Origin: Limiplasma sp045538465
GTDB lineage: Bacteria; Bacillota; Clostridia; Christensenellales; Aristaeellaceae
DNA length: 22,743 nt
Assembly (NCBI GenBank): GCA_045538465.1
Contig: JAZSRK010000049.1
Location: 1-22,743 of the forward strand
Direction: 5' to 3'
This document shows, one piece after another, positions 5,273 through 13,378 of the stretch. The stretch's first letter is position 1, and the number at the start of each line of letters is the position of its first letter. The translations under genes and the position numbers were made by a program. Below the pieces are notes generated by a model. That model was not told the origin of the DNA. It was given only the letters and a program-made list of their open reading frames with translations, and did not search any database.

Positions 5273-6490
5273 TTACACCAAACGGAAGCCGTTTTCGGTT
5301 TGCTGTTGCTGATAGCGGCCCAGCAATTCCTTGATCCTGTCGTAGGGATTCAGCAGACCGCTGAGGCTGCGGTCGTGGTTCAGGCTGGCGATGAGGTAAG
5401 AGATATACTTGCTCATATCCGCTTCGATAAACCAAGGGGCAGCCATCAATTCGGGGGTACGGTAGGTCAGGTTGGTAGAGATGATGCGGCTGATGAGACC
5501 ATCCTCGTAAGCCTTGTTGAAATCTTCAATACCGTTGGTAAACAGGGCGAAGGTAACAGCGGCAAAGATACGGTTGGCCTTGCGCTTTTTCAGCTCACGA
5601 GCCAGATCCAGAATGCTGTCGCCGGAGGACAGGATATCGTCGCTGACCAAAACATCCTTGCCTTCCACATCGTCGCCCAGATATTCGTGGGCAATAATGG
5701 GGTTGCGGCCATCCACGATGCGGGTATAATCACGACGCTTGTAGAACATACCCATGTCGATGCCCAGCACAGAGCTGTAGAAGATGTTGCGGTCGATGGC
5801 GCCTTCATCGGGGCTGATGATCATCATATGATCGCGGTCGATCTGCAGATCAGGCTCCTTGTGCAGCAAGGCCTTCAGCAACTGATAAGCAGGGCGCACG
5901 CTGTCGAAACCCATCAGGGGCACAGCGTTGTGTACACGGGGATCATGTGCATCGAAGGTGATAAAGTTGGATACGCCAAGACCCTGCAATTCCTGCAGCA
6001 TCAAAGCACAATCCATACTTTCGCGGGTGGTGCGGCGATGCTGACGGCCTTCGTACAGCATGGGCATGACCACGTTGATGCGCTTAGCACGGCCGCCGAT
6101 GGCTGCGATGACACGCTTCAGATCCTGATAGTGATCGTCGGGGGACATGGGCACCTCGCGACCATACATCTTGTAGGTCTTGTTGTAGGCGCCGATATCG
6201 GTAAGAATGTAAATATCGTAACCACGGACACTGCTCTTGAGCACACCCTTGCCTTCGCCGGTACCAAACCGGGGGCACTGCGCCTGAATCAGGAAGTCGG
6301 GACGGTTGTAACCAATCAGAGAATACAGGGGGGTATTGCCTTCCAGATCAGCCTGCTGTTCATGCCACCGCATCAGCCAGCTGTTTACCTTCTCGCCCAG
6401 TTCCTCGCAGCCCGGCATGGCGATGAGGCCAAGGGGGGCGAAAGGCTGGCTCAGAAGGTCGTTGTTCCACGTGCTAACAAAATCCGTCAC
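5273..6490 (-). CDS. prs: Ribose-phosphate pyrophosphokinase (PRPP synthetase), long clostridial form
   Basis: Makes phosphoribosyl pyrophosphate from ribose 5-phosphate and ATP, feeding purine, pyrimidine, His, Trp and NAD synthesis in the cytosol. The 405-residue chain is longer than the usual 310-320 residues, with an N-terminal extension. Recognisable elements are the flexible ATP loop with RRTTRES, the FDAHDPRVH segment (about 178-186) matching the metal/substrate D-x-H, and the PRPP-binding loop VLVSDDILSSGDSI (about 280-293). That loop has SSGDS where the classical enzymes have DTGGT. Start is GTG at 6490 with AAGGAG upstream. A promoter lies at 6534-6562 and the gene diverges from ylbJ/spoVV. 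Confidence 0.9.
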   Translation of the reverse strand: MTDFVSTWNNDLLSQPFAPLGLIAMPGCEELGEKVNSWLMRWHEQQADLEGNTPLYSLIGYNRPDFLIQAQCPRFGTGEGKGVLKSSVRGYDIYILTDIGAYNKTYKMYGREVPMSPDDHYQDLKRVIAAIGGRAKRINVVMPMLYEGRQHRRTTRESMDCALMLQELQGLGVSNFITFDAHDPRVHNAVPLMGFDSVRPAYQLLKALLHKEPDLQIDRDHMMIISPDEGAIDRNIFYSSVLGIDMGMFYKRRDYTRIVDGRNPIIAHEYLGDDVEGKDVLVSDDILSSGDSILDLARELKKRKANRIFAAVTFALFTNGIEDFNKAYEDGLISRIISTNLTYRTPELMAAPWFIEADMSKYISYLIASLNHDRSLSGLLNPYDRIKELLGRYQQQQTENGFRLV

Positions 6491-6533
6491 TTTGCATGCT
6501 CCTTCTCAGTCGTACAGTCAGAGAGACAGCATT

Positions 6534-6562
6534 AGTATAGCGCAAATGATGCGATCTGAAAA
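6534..6562 (-). promoter_or_regulatory. Candidate prs promoter
   Basis: On the minus strand: TTTTCA (6557-6562), 17-base spacer, TATACT (6534-6539). The -35 is weak (four of six) and lies inside an inverted repeat at 6556-6574. Confidence 0.5.
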
Positions 6563-6574
6563 GCCACTTTTCAG
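6556..6574. promoter_or_regulatory. Inverted repeat over the prs -35 region (candidate operator)
   Basis: A perfect 8-bp inverted repeat CTGAAAAG/CTTTTCAG with a 3-base centre covers the prs -35. It is flanked by AAAAAA on the plus side and so is not a terminator for prs. It does not match the Bacillus PurBox that I know. Confidence 0.4.
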
Positions 6575-6670
6575 AAAAAACCAAACATTTTCCGTCTTTT
6601 TGTCGAAACTGTGAAACTGATTTCCATATCACACATCACACCCAGCATACAAATAAGTGAGGTGATGTGG

Positions 6671-7684
6671 ATGGATGCGATTTTCCTGTTATTGGCAGGC
6701 GTCATTCTGTTTTTTTCCGATGAAGCAATGCATGCAGCTTGCATGGCAGCGCAGACATTTGCCGCCAAAGTGATGCCGGCGCTGTTTCCCATGATGGTGA
6801 TCGGTGGGCTGATGAACCACAGAAGCGAGCAAAAGCAATTACGAACATCCGATGTATTATTCCAAATATCGTTCGCCTTTTGCGCTGGCTGTCCCGCATC
6901 CACCCGCCGGTTGGCCGGGCTGCGCCTGCCAGATGCGCAATACCGTATATTCCTATGCTTTTGCGGTGTAATGAGCCCCATGTTTTTTACCGGAACATTG
7001 GCTTCCTTGTTAGGCAGGCAAAACGGTTGGATCCTGCTATGCTGCCATTGGGGTTCTGCATTGCTTACCGGGTGTGTATGTGCTGTCATCAACAAATATC
7101 TTCCGACCCGCTCCGCAACTGCAAAGCCCGCTCAAGCTCCCCCATCCCGATCCAAATCCGCTGATCCGCTTTCTCTACCGGCAGCACTGACCGAAAGCAT
7201 TCAGCAAGCTTCGCTATCACTGCTGGCCGTGCTGGGCACCATGATGTTCTTTTCCATACTTGCATCGGTTTTGCAGGGGATCGTTTGCTGCTTGTTCCCT
7301 CAGTGGGCTGCTGCCCATACCCCTACGCTTGCCATTGGCTGGGCGGTTTTGGAGATCGGCGGCGGCATGGTCGCCCTTCTGGCAAAGGTGCCCAAGCTTC
7401 CCTTATGGGCGGTGTGTGCTCTTTGCAGCTTTGGCGGTTTGAGCATTTGGCTGCAAAACCTGCTGTTTCTAAGCAAACAAATACACCCCGCAGAGCTGCT
7501 CGCATGGCGGGCTCTCCACGGGGTGATCGCTGGTTTGTTATGTTACGGGGCAACAGGCAGCTACGCTTCGCCAGCCGCTGCTATCTACGGGCTGCAAACG
7601 ACCGTGAGCGGACGTGCTATCCTTTTGCCGCTTTTACTGCTTATTCCTGTGAGCCTTCTGCGGCAGGGGCATCGTTCTTCTTAA
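6671..7684 (+). CDS. ylbJ: YlbJ/SpoVV-type sporulation membrane protein
   Basis: A 337-residue polytopic membrane protein with nucleoside-recognition (Gate) features. It aligns by eye with Bacillus YlbJ/SpoVV: AFCAGCPASTRRLAGLRL corresponds to the Bacillus SGNPAGAKLTARL segment, CGVMSPMFFTGTLAS to SNPLFIFGAVA, and SFGGLSIWLQNLLFLS to AFGGFSIQAQVASILS, followed by a matching AWRALHGV stretch. SpoVV acts in the mother cell, in the outer forespore membrane, in dipicolinic acid transport. This supports a spore-forming host. ATG 6671 is preferred because GAGGTG at 6659-6664 is correctly spaced; ATGs at 6611 and 6665 are poorer. Somewhat shorter than the Bacillus protein. Its last 44 bases overlap the convergent gtrA-like gene. 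Confidence 0.8.
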   Translation: MDAIFLLLAGVILFFSDEAMHAACMAAQTFAAKVMPALFPMMVIGGLMNHRSEQKQLRTSDVLFQISFAFCAGCPASTRRLAGLRLPDAQYRIFLCFCGVMSPMFFTGTLASLLGRQNGWILLCCHWGSALLTGCVCAVINKYLPTRSATAKPAQAPPSRSKSADPLSLPAALTESIQQASLSLLAVLGTMMFFSILASVLQGIVCCLFPQWAAAHTPTLAIGWAVLEIGGGMVALLAKVPKLPLWAVCALCSFGGLSIWLQNLLFLSKQIHPAELLAWRALHGVIAGLLCYGATGSYASPAAAIYGLQTTVSGRAILLPLLLLIPVSLLRQGHRSS

Positions 7685-8165
7685 AGATCCAGAACTTGCT
7701 GGCAACATAGTTGAATACCATCACAAAGATCAGCACGATAATGCGGTTGACGATGTTGCTGACGCCCATGGCTTTGAGCAAGAGCATCATGCCCTGTTCA
7801 AACACCAAAAAGCTGACGATACGGCTGCCTGCAAACTGCAAAAGCTCGGTAGCCACCTTACCAGCAGAGGCCTTTTCCACCTGAAACACCATGACCCGGT
7901 TGATCCAGAAAGCGAACAAAACAGAAATGACCCAGCTGATCGCAGAAGCCACCGACATCTGGGTAGGCGTAGCTTTGTTGATGGAATCCATCACCCATGC
8001 GATCAGGTTGCCGCCTGCGAAGGCATCCTTCTGCGCCAGCAGGAAACAAATGCCGTAATGGATGACCATGCTCAGCAACGTGGTAAGACCGCCCGCCACC
8101 AGATAGCGCAAAAGTTCCGCCTGTTTGGCGTGGGTATCCAGATAATTCTTGATCTTCTTGAACAT
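7641..8165 (-). CDS. GtrA family membrane protein
   Basis: A 174-residue protein with four predicted membrane segments (about 20-45, 73-95, 105-130, 138-158) and the GtrA layout: RYLVAGGLTTLLSM at the first helix, FAFWINRVMVF at the end of the second, and NYVASKFWIFK near the C-terminus. GtrA proteins are thought to move or support undecaprenyl-phosphate-linked sugars for cell-surface glycosylation. It is the last gene of a minus-strand cluster with a GT-C-like membrane protein, consistent with that role. AAGGAGG lies upstream of the ATG at 8165, overlapping the end of the preceding gene. The gene ends inside the 3' end of ylbJ with no visible terminator. Confidence 0.88.
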   Translation of the reverse strand: MFKKIKNYLDTHAKQAELLRYLVAGGLTTLLSMVIHYGICFLLAQKDAFAGGNLIAWVMDSINKATPTQMSVASAISWVISVLFAFWINRVMVFQVEKASAGKVATELLQFAGSRIVSFLVFEQGMMLLLKAMGVSNIVNRIIVLIFVMVFNYVASKFWIFKKNDAPAAEGSQE

Positions 8166-8179
8166 GCGTACGTTCCTCC

Positions 8180-8395
8180 TTATTCTTCGCCATGGTCGCC
8201 ACGGGCGTAGTCGCAGCTGAGAATGTCTGCCAAAGCGATCTGTTTGGGCTTTTTACCGGAGCCGACCAGTGCAGTGATCTCCTCGCCGCCATCCTCCAGC
8301 ACCAGAAGCGTGCGCTGCACCATTTGCCCATCCAAGAGCAGCACAGCTCTTATCTTTCGCTGCTTTTCCAGAGAGTACCGCAGGAAACGCTTCAT
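8180..8395 (-). CDS. Small protein of unknown function in the glycosylation cluster
   Basis: A 71-residue basic/acidic protein without membrane segments. Pattern: KQRKIRAVLLLDGQMVQRTLLVL, then EEITALVG, GSGKKPKQIALADILSCDY. The alternating strands suggest a small beta-barrel of WYL or SH3 type, and I have the impression that similar small proteins ending in ILSCDYARGD occur in Clostridia, but I cannot name a family. Its ATG overlaps the stop of the 692-residue membrane protein (ATGA, 8392-8395), indicating translational coupling, and GAGGAG precedes it. It ends 14 bases before the GtrA start. No function is assigned. Confidence 0.8.
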   Translation of the reverse strand: MKRFLRYSLEKQRKIRAVLLLDGQMVQRTLLVLEDGGEEITALVGSGKKPKQIALADILSCDYARGDHGEE

Positions 8396-10470
8396 TGCTT
8401 CATCTCCTCTGGTACTTGGAAGATGCGGTGTTCGCCGCCATGGCTTTCGTACACCAACGGGAAGAGCCCTTCCAAGGCCTGCTCATTGAGGGTGAACCAG
8501 TTGGCCGACCGCTCGTAGGAGCTAACATAAATGTAATCCACATCGTATTGGCTCAAAAGGCACAGGTTGTTGGCAGGATCCTCGTAAAAGGCTGCGATCT
8601 CCCGGCGGCGGGTGCTGGTATCGAAGCCATGATAGAACAAATAGCTATCCGAGGAGCAAAGAATGGTGCGCCCTGCCAACGAACTTACAGGATTCAAGTG
8701 TTGGTTGCCGGTCACAAACACGCTGTGTTCCGGGGTATTCTCCCGGATATACTCACCAACCGCCACATCCTTAGCACTGTAAGCCTGATAGCCGCTCTTG
8801 CACTCCCTGACCACCGTAAGCCCAGCCGACAGGAAGCAGGTAACAAGGAACAAGGCTGCGATCAGCCGTCTGCCGCCCAGCCCCTTAAGGCGCTCATAGA
8901 TCTCCATGGCATAGTCGGCCGCCATGGGCAGGCACAGCAAGAACCATACATACAGCAGCTTGTTGTTATCGTACTCGTTAGGCTGGAAGATGATCAGCTC
9001 GGCAATGGCATAGATGAGAAACGCACCGCAGGCAATGAGGCGGTTTTGGCGTATGTCATCGGGCAGTGTCTGCGCCCCCTTGGGCCTGCGCCTGCAAAGC
9101 GCCAGCAGAATAAGCAGATATGGCAGACCGATATTTTTGATGTAGAACCAGAAGTAAGGATCCACCAACCCGCGGCCGCCCCTGTTGTTACACCAGTTGA
9201 ACTGGAAGCGCAGAAAATGGTTGCTGTTGGTGGCTTGTACAAAGGTAAGGCTAATGAGCTGAGGCAAGGACAGAGCTGCCGCCGTAGCCCCGAATACCAG
9301 CCAAGGCAGAAATGCCCGAAGCGCAGGGTTCTTGATGCGTTCCGCAAACGGCAGGAAAGGCGATGCCGAAGGCACTGCAAGGTCTGTAGAAGGCAGCGCA
9401 TACACATCATCTCGGGCAGCGGTAACAACGCAATACACGCACGCCCCTGCCGAGGTGAGCGCCAGCGCAAGAAAACTGTGGGTATGCAGCAGCGGCATGC
9501 CGCCAGCCAGCATGCCCAAAAGCAGCATTTCCCGCAGGGTATGGCGCTTCTTTTGGCAAAGGGGCGGCAGCAGCAGGTTCAGGCACGGCATCAGAATGGT
9601 CCAGCCGCCCAGAATGCCCCTCTGAGGCACCAGCATGTCGCATATGATATTCACCCAGCGCAGATTGTTGGGATCCGGCTGGTTGGTAGGGGTCTGGTAG
9701 TAACCATTCATCACATTGCGCAGGTTATCCCACACGGTAGTCACAACGCCGTTTTCCACCCTACCGCTGATGGTGTAAAAGAAGCCCAGACCACCATTTA
9801 AAAACAGCAGGAAGAACGCCAAAAAACGCGCGCCCGGCTTGCGGCACAGCTGCGAAACCAGCAGACCATAGCCAAGATAGACCAGCGTCATCATCAATGT
9901 GCCGGTAAAGGCCATGGCCGTGGGCAGGGACTGCCCCAGCATATACATACTGGTAGCAATGCTATCCGACAGGTACGGGTAGGCCATGGTCGCGCCCAGC
10001 ATCAAGCTGTTTTCCAGCGGAAACGCAGCATTGACGATGCTGGTGGTAACTGCCAGATGCAGCGATAAGTCGCCATAGGTGCTCTGCCCCACATAATAGG
10101 AACCATCCGGCATAGGACGAATGGAGTGGGTATACTGCAAAAAGCCACTGAGAATGGCAAGAGGCAGCACCATCCACAAAAGATCCAACGCCAGCCGTTC
10201 TTCCTTTGCATCGAACGGCTTAGGCGGTGTGCGATCGCGCAAGAACCAACTTGCAGCACACAACGCCAGCAAGGTGCCCGCTGCCGACCAATGCGCAGCA
10301 TAACTGAACCGCACCCCATACGCCCACAGCACCGGCAGCCACATCAGCAAAAACACGCCCAGCGACAAACCGATATACAGCCACACCAGCGGTCTGCGTG
10401 CCGGCAACAGCATCCGGGCGATCCATACACCGCCTGCCAAAAACAGCAGCAAATACAAAATGGAAAGCAA
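8392..10470 (-). CDS. Large polytopic membrane protein, probable GT-C type glycosyltransferase
   Basis: A 692-residue integral membrane protein with about 12 hydrophobic segments and a soluble C-terminal region (about 570-692). The first large external loop carries an acidic/histidine motif, TYGDLSLHLA (131-140, Asp134 and His138), at the place where GT-C enzymes have catalytic acidic residues. The C-terminal part (EYIRENTPEHSVFVTG, GRTILCSSDSYLFYHGF, YDVDYIYVSSYER) resembles the periplasmic-type domain of polyprenyl-phosphate-sugar transferases. Together with the downstream GtrA protein this suggests transfer of a lipid-linked sugar to a surface polymer, which is inference. Start is TTG at 10470 with AGGAGG at correct spacing; no ATG fits. 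Confidence 0.75.
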   Translation of the reverse strand: MLSILYLLLFLAGGVWIARMLLPARRPLVWLYIGLSLGVFLLMWLPVLWAYGVRFSYAAHWSAAGTLLALCAASWFLRDRTPPKPFDAKEERLALDLLWMVLPLAILSGFLQYTHSIRPMPDGSYYVGQSTYGDLSLHLAVTTSIVNAAFPLENSLMLGATMAYPYLSDSIATSMYMLGQSLPTAMAFTGTLMMTLVYLGYGLLVSQLCRKPGARFLAFFLLFLNGGLGFFYTISGRVENGVVTTVWDNLRNVMNGYYQTPTNQPDPNNLRWVNIICDMLVPQRGILGGWTILMPCLNLLLPPLCQKKRHTLREMLLLGMLAGGMPLLHTHSFLALALTSAGACVYCVVTAARDDVYALPSTDLAVPSASPFLPFAERIKNPALRAFLPWLVFGATAAALSLPQLISLTFVQATNSNHFLRFQFNWCNNRGGRGLVDPYFWFYIKNIGLPYLLILLALCRRRPKGAQTLPDDIRQNRLIACGAFLIYAIAELIIFQPNEYDNNKLLYVWFLLCLPMAADYAMEIYERLKGLGGRRLIAALFLVTCFLSAGLTVVRECKSGYQAYSAKDVAVGEYIRENTPEHSVFVTGNQHLNPVSSLAGRTILCSSDSYLFYHGFDTSTRRREIAAFYEDPANNLCLLSQYDVDYIYVSSYERSANWFTLNEQALEGLFPLVYESHGGEHRIFQVPEEMKQ

Positions 10471-10523
10471 GGCAAAACCTCCTGTTCATCCAATGGTGTG
10501 CGATATCGAGGGCGCCTATTTGC

Positions 10524-10591
10524 AAAAGGAGCGCTGCCCCAGCAGGCAACTGCCGCCTTGAAGGGGCAGCACAGCCAACGGGCAGCACTCC
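10524..10591 (-). terminator. Intrinsic terminator / attenuator between pgsA and the glycosyltransferase cluster
   Basis: On the minus strand GGAGTGCTGCCC (10591-10580) can pair over 12 bp (one G-U) with GGGCAGCGCTCC (10539-10528), directly followed by TTTT. An alternative 8-bp hairpin, GCTGCCCC (10570-10563) with GGGGCAGC (10540-10533), uses the same downstream arm and would leave the T run without a stem. This is the design of an attenuator. It ends pgsA transcripts or controls read-through into 10470-7641. Confidence 0.65.
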
Positions 10592-10729
10592 TCCGGGAGA
10601 CAGCTTGTACGCTCTCGTCGGGATGCAGACGGATCGTACACCGACCCGTTCGTACCGCAGTGATCGCATTGGCGCAACCGCCCCAGCCAGCTGACCCTGT
10701 GCTGGCAACTTATGTGCGCACCAAAGCCG
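10592..10729 (-). other. Untranslated stretch between pgsA and the attenuator
   Basis: No plausible gene or promoter was seen. On the minus strand there are short self-complementary segments, for example GCCAGC/GCTGGC with a 9-base loop and TGTACG/CGTACA. With the hairpins at 10524-10591 it forms a 260-base leader/trailer of unknown role. Confidence 0.35.
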
Positions 10730-11332
10730 TCAATTGTTTTGGGCAGCCTCGTATTCGCGAAGCTTTTGCAAGCTATCGCGGGTGTAGAACACCATCGCAT
10801 ACAATGCAATGCCCACCGCCAGCCAAATAAAGAGAATATCCAAGCTGATCGGCCAGTTGGGCATCAGCGCTACCAGACGGTCGTGGAAATAGCTGAGCAC
10901 CAAGCCCTGTATAAATGCCACATGGGCAACCTTGCCGCTCATTTGGCTATGTACCACCAGACCCTTGCGGAGCATACGATAGCTGCCGTGCACCATATAA
11001 ACTTCCTTTACAAAAAGGATGATCACAGGCAGCAGCGGAATAACGCCCGGGATAAACTGGTTGCCGAACACCATGGAAAACATAGCCGTCAGCACCATGA
11101 TCTTATCTGCCAAAGGATCCATCAGCTTGCCGAAATCGGTGATCAGGTTGCACCTGCGGGCGATCTGACCATCCAGAAAATCGGTAAAGCTGGCTGCCAT
11201 AAAAACGATCAACGCAGCATACTTACGCCCCTTGGCAAACAGCACCACATACACCGGTACCAGCAAAAGCCGCAGCACTGTAAGCACATTGGGCACATTC
11301 AAATTCTTTTTGATGTACTCCTTTACTGTCAA
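10730..11332 (-). CDS. pgsA: CDP-diacylglycerol-glycerol-3-phosphate 3-phosphatidyltransferase
   Basis: Membrane enzyme of the CDP-alcohol phosphatidyltransferase family that makes phosphatidylglycerol phosphate, the committed step to phosphatidylglycerol. The full family signature is present: Asp51, Asp54-Gly55, Ala58-Arg59, Gly68, Asp72, Asp76 (DFLDGQIAR ... DFGKLMDPLAD). About six membrane helices follow the amphipathic N-terminus (NVPNVLTVLRLLLVPVYV). I choose the TTG at 11332 because AAGGAGG (11341-11347) is 8 bases upstream and the resulting 200 residues match the family; a longer reading frame to 11428 adds sequence from the 5' untranslated region. The promoter is at 11434-11462. Confidence 0.92.
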   Translation of the reverse strand: MTVKEYIKKNLNVPNVLTVLRLLLVPVYVVLFAKGRKYAALIVFMAASFTDFLDGQIARRCNLITDFGKLMDPLADKIMVLTAMFSMVFGNQFIPGVIPLLPVIILFVKEVYMVHGSYRMLRKGLVVHSQMSGKVAHVAFIQGLVLSYFHDRLVALMPNWPISLDILFIWLAVGIALYAMVFYTRDSLQKLREYEAAQNN

Positions 11333-11433
11333 CGCAAAAGCCTCCTTGACAAAGCGGAACATGCCCGCCGTAGATCCGCATGCAAATGCCCGAAAAAGCA
11401 GCCGGGATATTGTTGCAAACCGAACCAATCTAT

Positions 11434-11462
11434 ATTATACCATTACCGCTAAGTGCTTGCAA
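11434..11462 (-). promoter_or_regulatory. pgsA promoter
   Basis: On the minus strand: TTGCAA (11457-11462), 17-base spacer, extended -10 TGGTATAAT with perfect core at 11434-11439. The implied 5' untranslated region is about 95 bases. It lies back to back with the GH13 promoter. Confidence 0.75.
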
Positions 11463-11496
11463 TAGTTTTACCTCCCGTACCTATCGAGGGGGGGAA

Positions 11497-11525
11497 TTGC
11501 GCCTCGCTTCGCTTCGTGGTATGAT
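11497..11525 (+). promoter_or_regulatory. GH13 gene promoter
   Basis: TTGCGC (11497-11502), 17-base spacer, extended -10 TGGTATGAT with core 11520-11525, 55 bases before the ATG at 11581. A G-rich run (GGGGGGG) lies just upstream of the -35. Confidence 0.65.
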
Positions 11526-11580
11526 ATGCTAGTGAAAATATAGTACAAATGGGCAAATGCCATTGATCGGAGGAAACACC

Positions 11581-13365
11581 ATGGTGCATCACGACTCACA
11601 TATGAGCCGTTACCGGGAGCCCTTGGGCCCCATTCCTGCTGGCGGACAGGTGACCATCCGCTTTCTGTGCAACGAATCCACCGCCGTCACCCTGCGGGTG
11701 TGGGACGGCCACGAGCACCTTTACCCCATGGCCCTTTGCGAGGATCACCTGTTTGAAGCCGCCATCACCGTGCCTAAGGAGCCCATGCTGCTTTGGTACG
11801 ATTTCATCATCCACGGCAAAGAAAGCGATCTGCGCTATGGCAACTCCTTTGATCAGTTAGGCGGCGAAGGCTTTGTGACCGATCACCAGCCCGCCAGCTA
11901 CCAGATCACTGTATACGATCCTGCCTACCGCACCCCGGAATATCTCCGGCATGGCGTGGTGTATCAGATCTTCCCGGATCGTTTCTACAAAGATGCGGCC
12001 GGGCAGGCCGGGCGGGAAGAAAAGATCAAGGCTGCTCACCCGGAGGCTACCTTCCATGAAGATTGGAACGAGCGCCCCACGCTGGATCTGGATCCCGAAA
12101 CCAGCGACAACCGTGCCTTGGACTTCTTCGGCGGCACCCTGCGGGGCATTGCTGAAAAGCTGGACGAGCTGAAAGCGCTGGGCGTTAACATCCTATACAT
12201 CAACCCGGTGTTCCGGGCCCGCACCAACCACCGCTACGATACCGGCAGCTACGAGGAGATCGACCCCATTCTGGGCGACGATGCCGCCTTTGACCACCTG
12301 ATCGAGCAAGCGGAAAAGCGCGGCATAAAGGTACTGCTGGATGGCGTTTTCAGCCACACCGGCTCCGACAGTCTATACTTTAACCGTTTTGGGCGCTACG
12401 ATACCTTGGGAGCCTACCAAAGCACCGAGTCTCCCTATTATGCATGGTACACCTTCGAAGACCACCCCAACCGCTACCGCACTTGGTGGGGCTTCCAGAC
12501 CCTGCCCACCGTCAACAAGGATCATCCCACCTACCGGGATTACCTGCTCAACCCAGAGGACGGCATCCTGCCCCGCTGGGTGAAGCGCGGCGCTTGCGGC
12601 TGGCGTTTGGATGTGGCAGACGAACTGCCCATGAACACCCTACGGGATATGCGCAAGGCCATCCGCAATGTGCGGGAGGATGCGCTGCTGCTGGGCGAAG
12701 TATGGGAGGATGCCAGCAACAAGGTGGCCTACGGCCAGCAGCGTTGTTACTGCTTGGGCGACACCTTGGACAGCGTGATGAACTACCCCCTGCGCCGCGC
12801 TATTATCGACTTCTTTACCGGCGTATGCGATGCCCAGCACCTGCGCCGGGTCATCCTGCACCAGCAGGAGGTCTACCCCGCCCCCTTCTTCTATTCCCTG
12901 ATGAACCTTTTGGGCAGCCACGACCGGGTACGCATCCTCAACGCCATGGCTGGCTACGACCGGGAAGGCGCCGCCCAGATGGATCGCCGTGAAGCCAGCC
13001 TGATCTATCTGGACAAGGAGACCCGCACCGCTGCCCAGAAAAAAGTGCTTGCAGCCATCAAGCTGCTGTGCGCCCTGCCCGGTGCTCCCACCATCTACTA
13101 TGGCGACGAGATCGGCATGCAGGGCATGGCAGACCCGTGGAACCGTGCACCCATGGACTGGGAGCACGCCAACGAAGCTGTACGGACTGCTGTAAAAGCC
13201 CTGCTGAACCAGCGTTTGGCAAGCCCCATCTTGCAGACCGGTCATTTGAGCGTGGAAGCCGACGGCCCCAATGCCTTGATCGTTAAGCGGTACGCCGTAG
13301 GCGGCAAGGACGTGTTTGGGCAGGATGTAACCGGCGAGGACGTCGTGGTACGGATCGAGCGGTAA
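11581..13365 (+). CDS. GH13 family alpha-glycosidase (neopullulanase/cyclomaltodextrinase-like)
   Basis: A 594-residue cytoplasmic enzyme (no signal peptide) that should cleave alpha-1,4 links in maltodextrins, pullulan or cyclodextrins. About 1-120 is a beta-sandwich domain like CBM34; the (beta/alpha)8 barrel follows. All four GH13 regions are intact: DGVFSH (Asp254, His259), GWRLDVADE with nucleophile Asp344, LLGEVWED with acid/base Glu373, and LLGSHD with His447-Asp448. ATG 11581 follows GGAGG at 11569-11573; an ATG at 11557 has no binding site. It has its own promoter and stands alone, without visible sugar transporter genes nearby. The exact substrate cannot be read from sequence. Confidence 0.93.
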   Translation: MVHHDSHMSRYREPLGPIPAGGQVTIRFLCNESTAVTLRVWDGHEHLYPMALCEDHLFEAAITVPKEPMLLWYDFIIHGKESDLRYGNSFDQLGGEGFVTDHQPASYQITVYDPAYRTPEYLRHGVVYQIFPDRFYKDAAGQAGREEKIKAAHPEATFHEDWNERPTLDLDPETSDNRALDFFGGTLRGIAEKLDELKALGVNILYINPVFRARTNHRYDTGSYEEIDPILGDDAAFDHLIEQAEKRGIKVLLDGVFSHTGSDSLYFNRFGRYDTLGAYQSTESPYYAWYTFEDHPNRYRTWWGFQTLPTVNKDHPTYRDYLLNPEDGILPRWVKRGACGWRLDVADELPMNTLRDMRKAIRNVREDALLLGEVWEDASNKVAYGQQRCYCLGDTLDSVMNYPLRRAIIDFFTGVCDAQHLRRVILHQQEVYPAPFFYSLMNLLGSHDRVRILNAMAGYDREGAAQMDRREASLIYLDKETRTAAQKKVLAAIKLLCALPGAPTIYYGDEIGMQGMADPWNRAPMDWEHANEAVRTAVKALLNQRLASPILQTGHLSVEADGPNALIVKRYAVGGKDVFGQDVTGEDVVVRIER

Positions 13366-13378
13366 GGGGGAGGGAAGG

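Noticed and set aside
5264..6535. 423-codon open frame on the plus strand
   Set aside because: Antisense shadow of prs.
6625..6653. Sigma-E-like promoter (CATATC, 15 bases, CATACAAA) upstream of the ylbJ/spoVV gene
   Set aside because: Attractive because spoVV is a sporulation gene, but transcription would begin near 6660, inside the GAGGTG binding site, leaving almost no leader.
8395..9801. 468-codon open frame on the plus strand
   Set aside because: Antisense shadow of the 692-residue membrane protein; composition is unlike a protein and no ribosome binding site is present.
10220..10830. Reading frames in the pgsA-glycosyltransferase gap
   Set aside because: They run through the hairpins and into neighbouring genes out of frame; none has a binding site or recognisable protein pattern.
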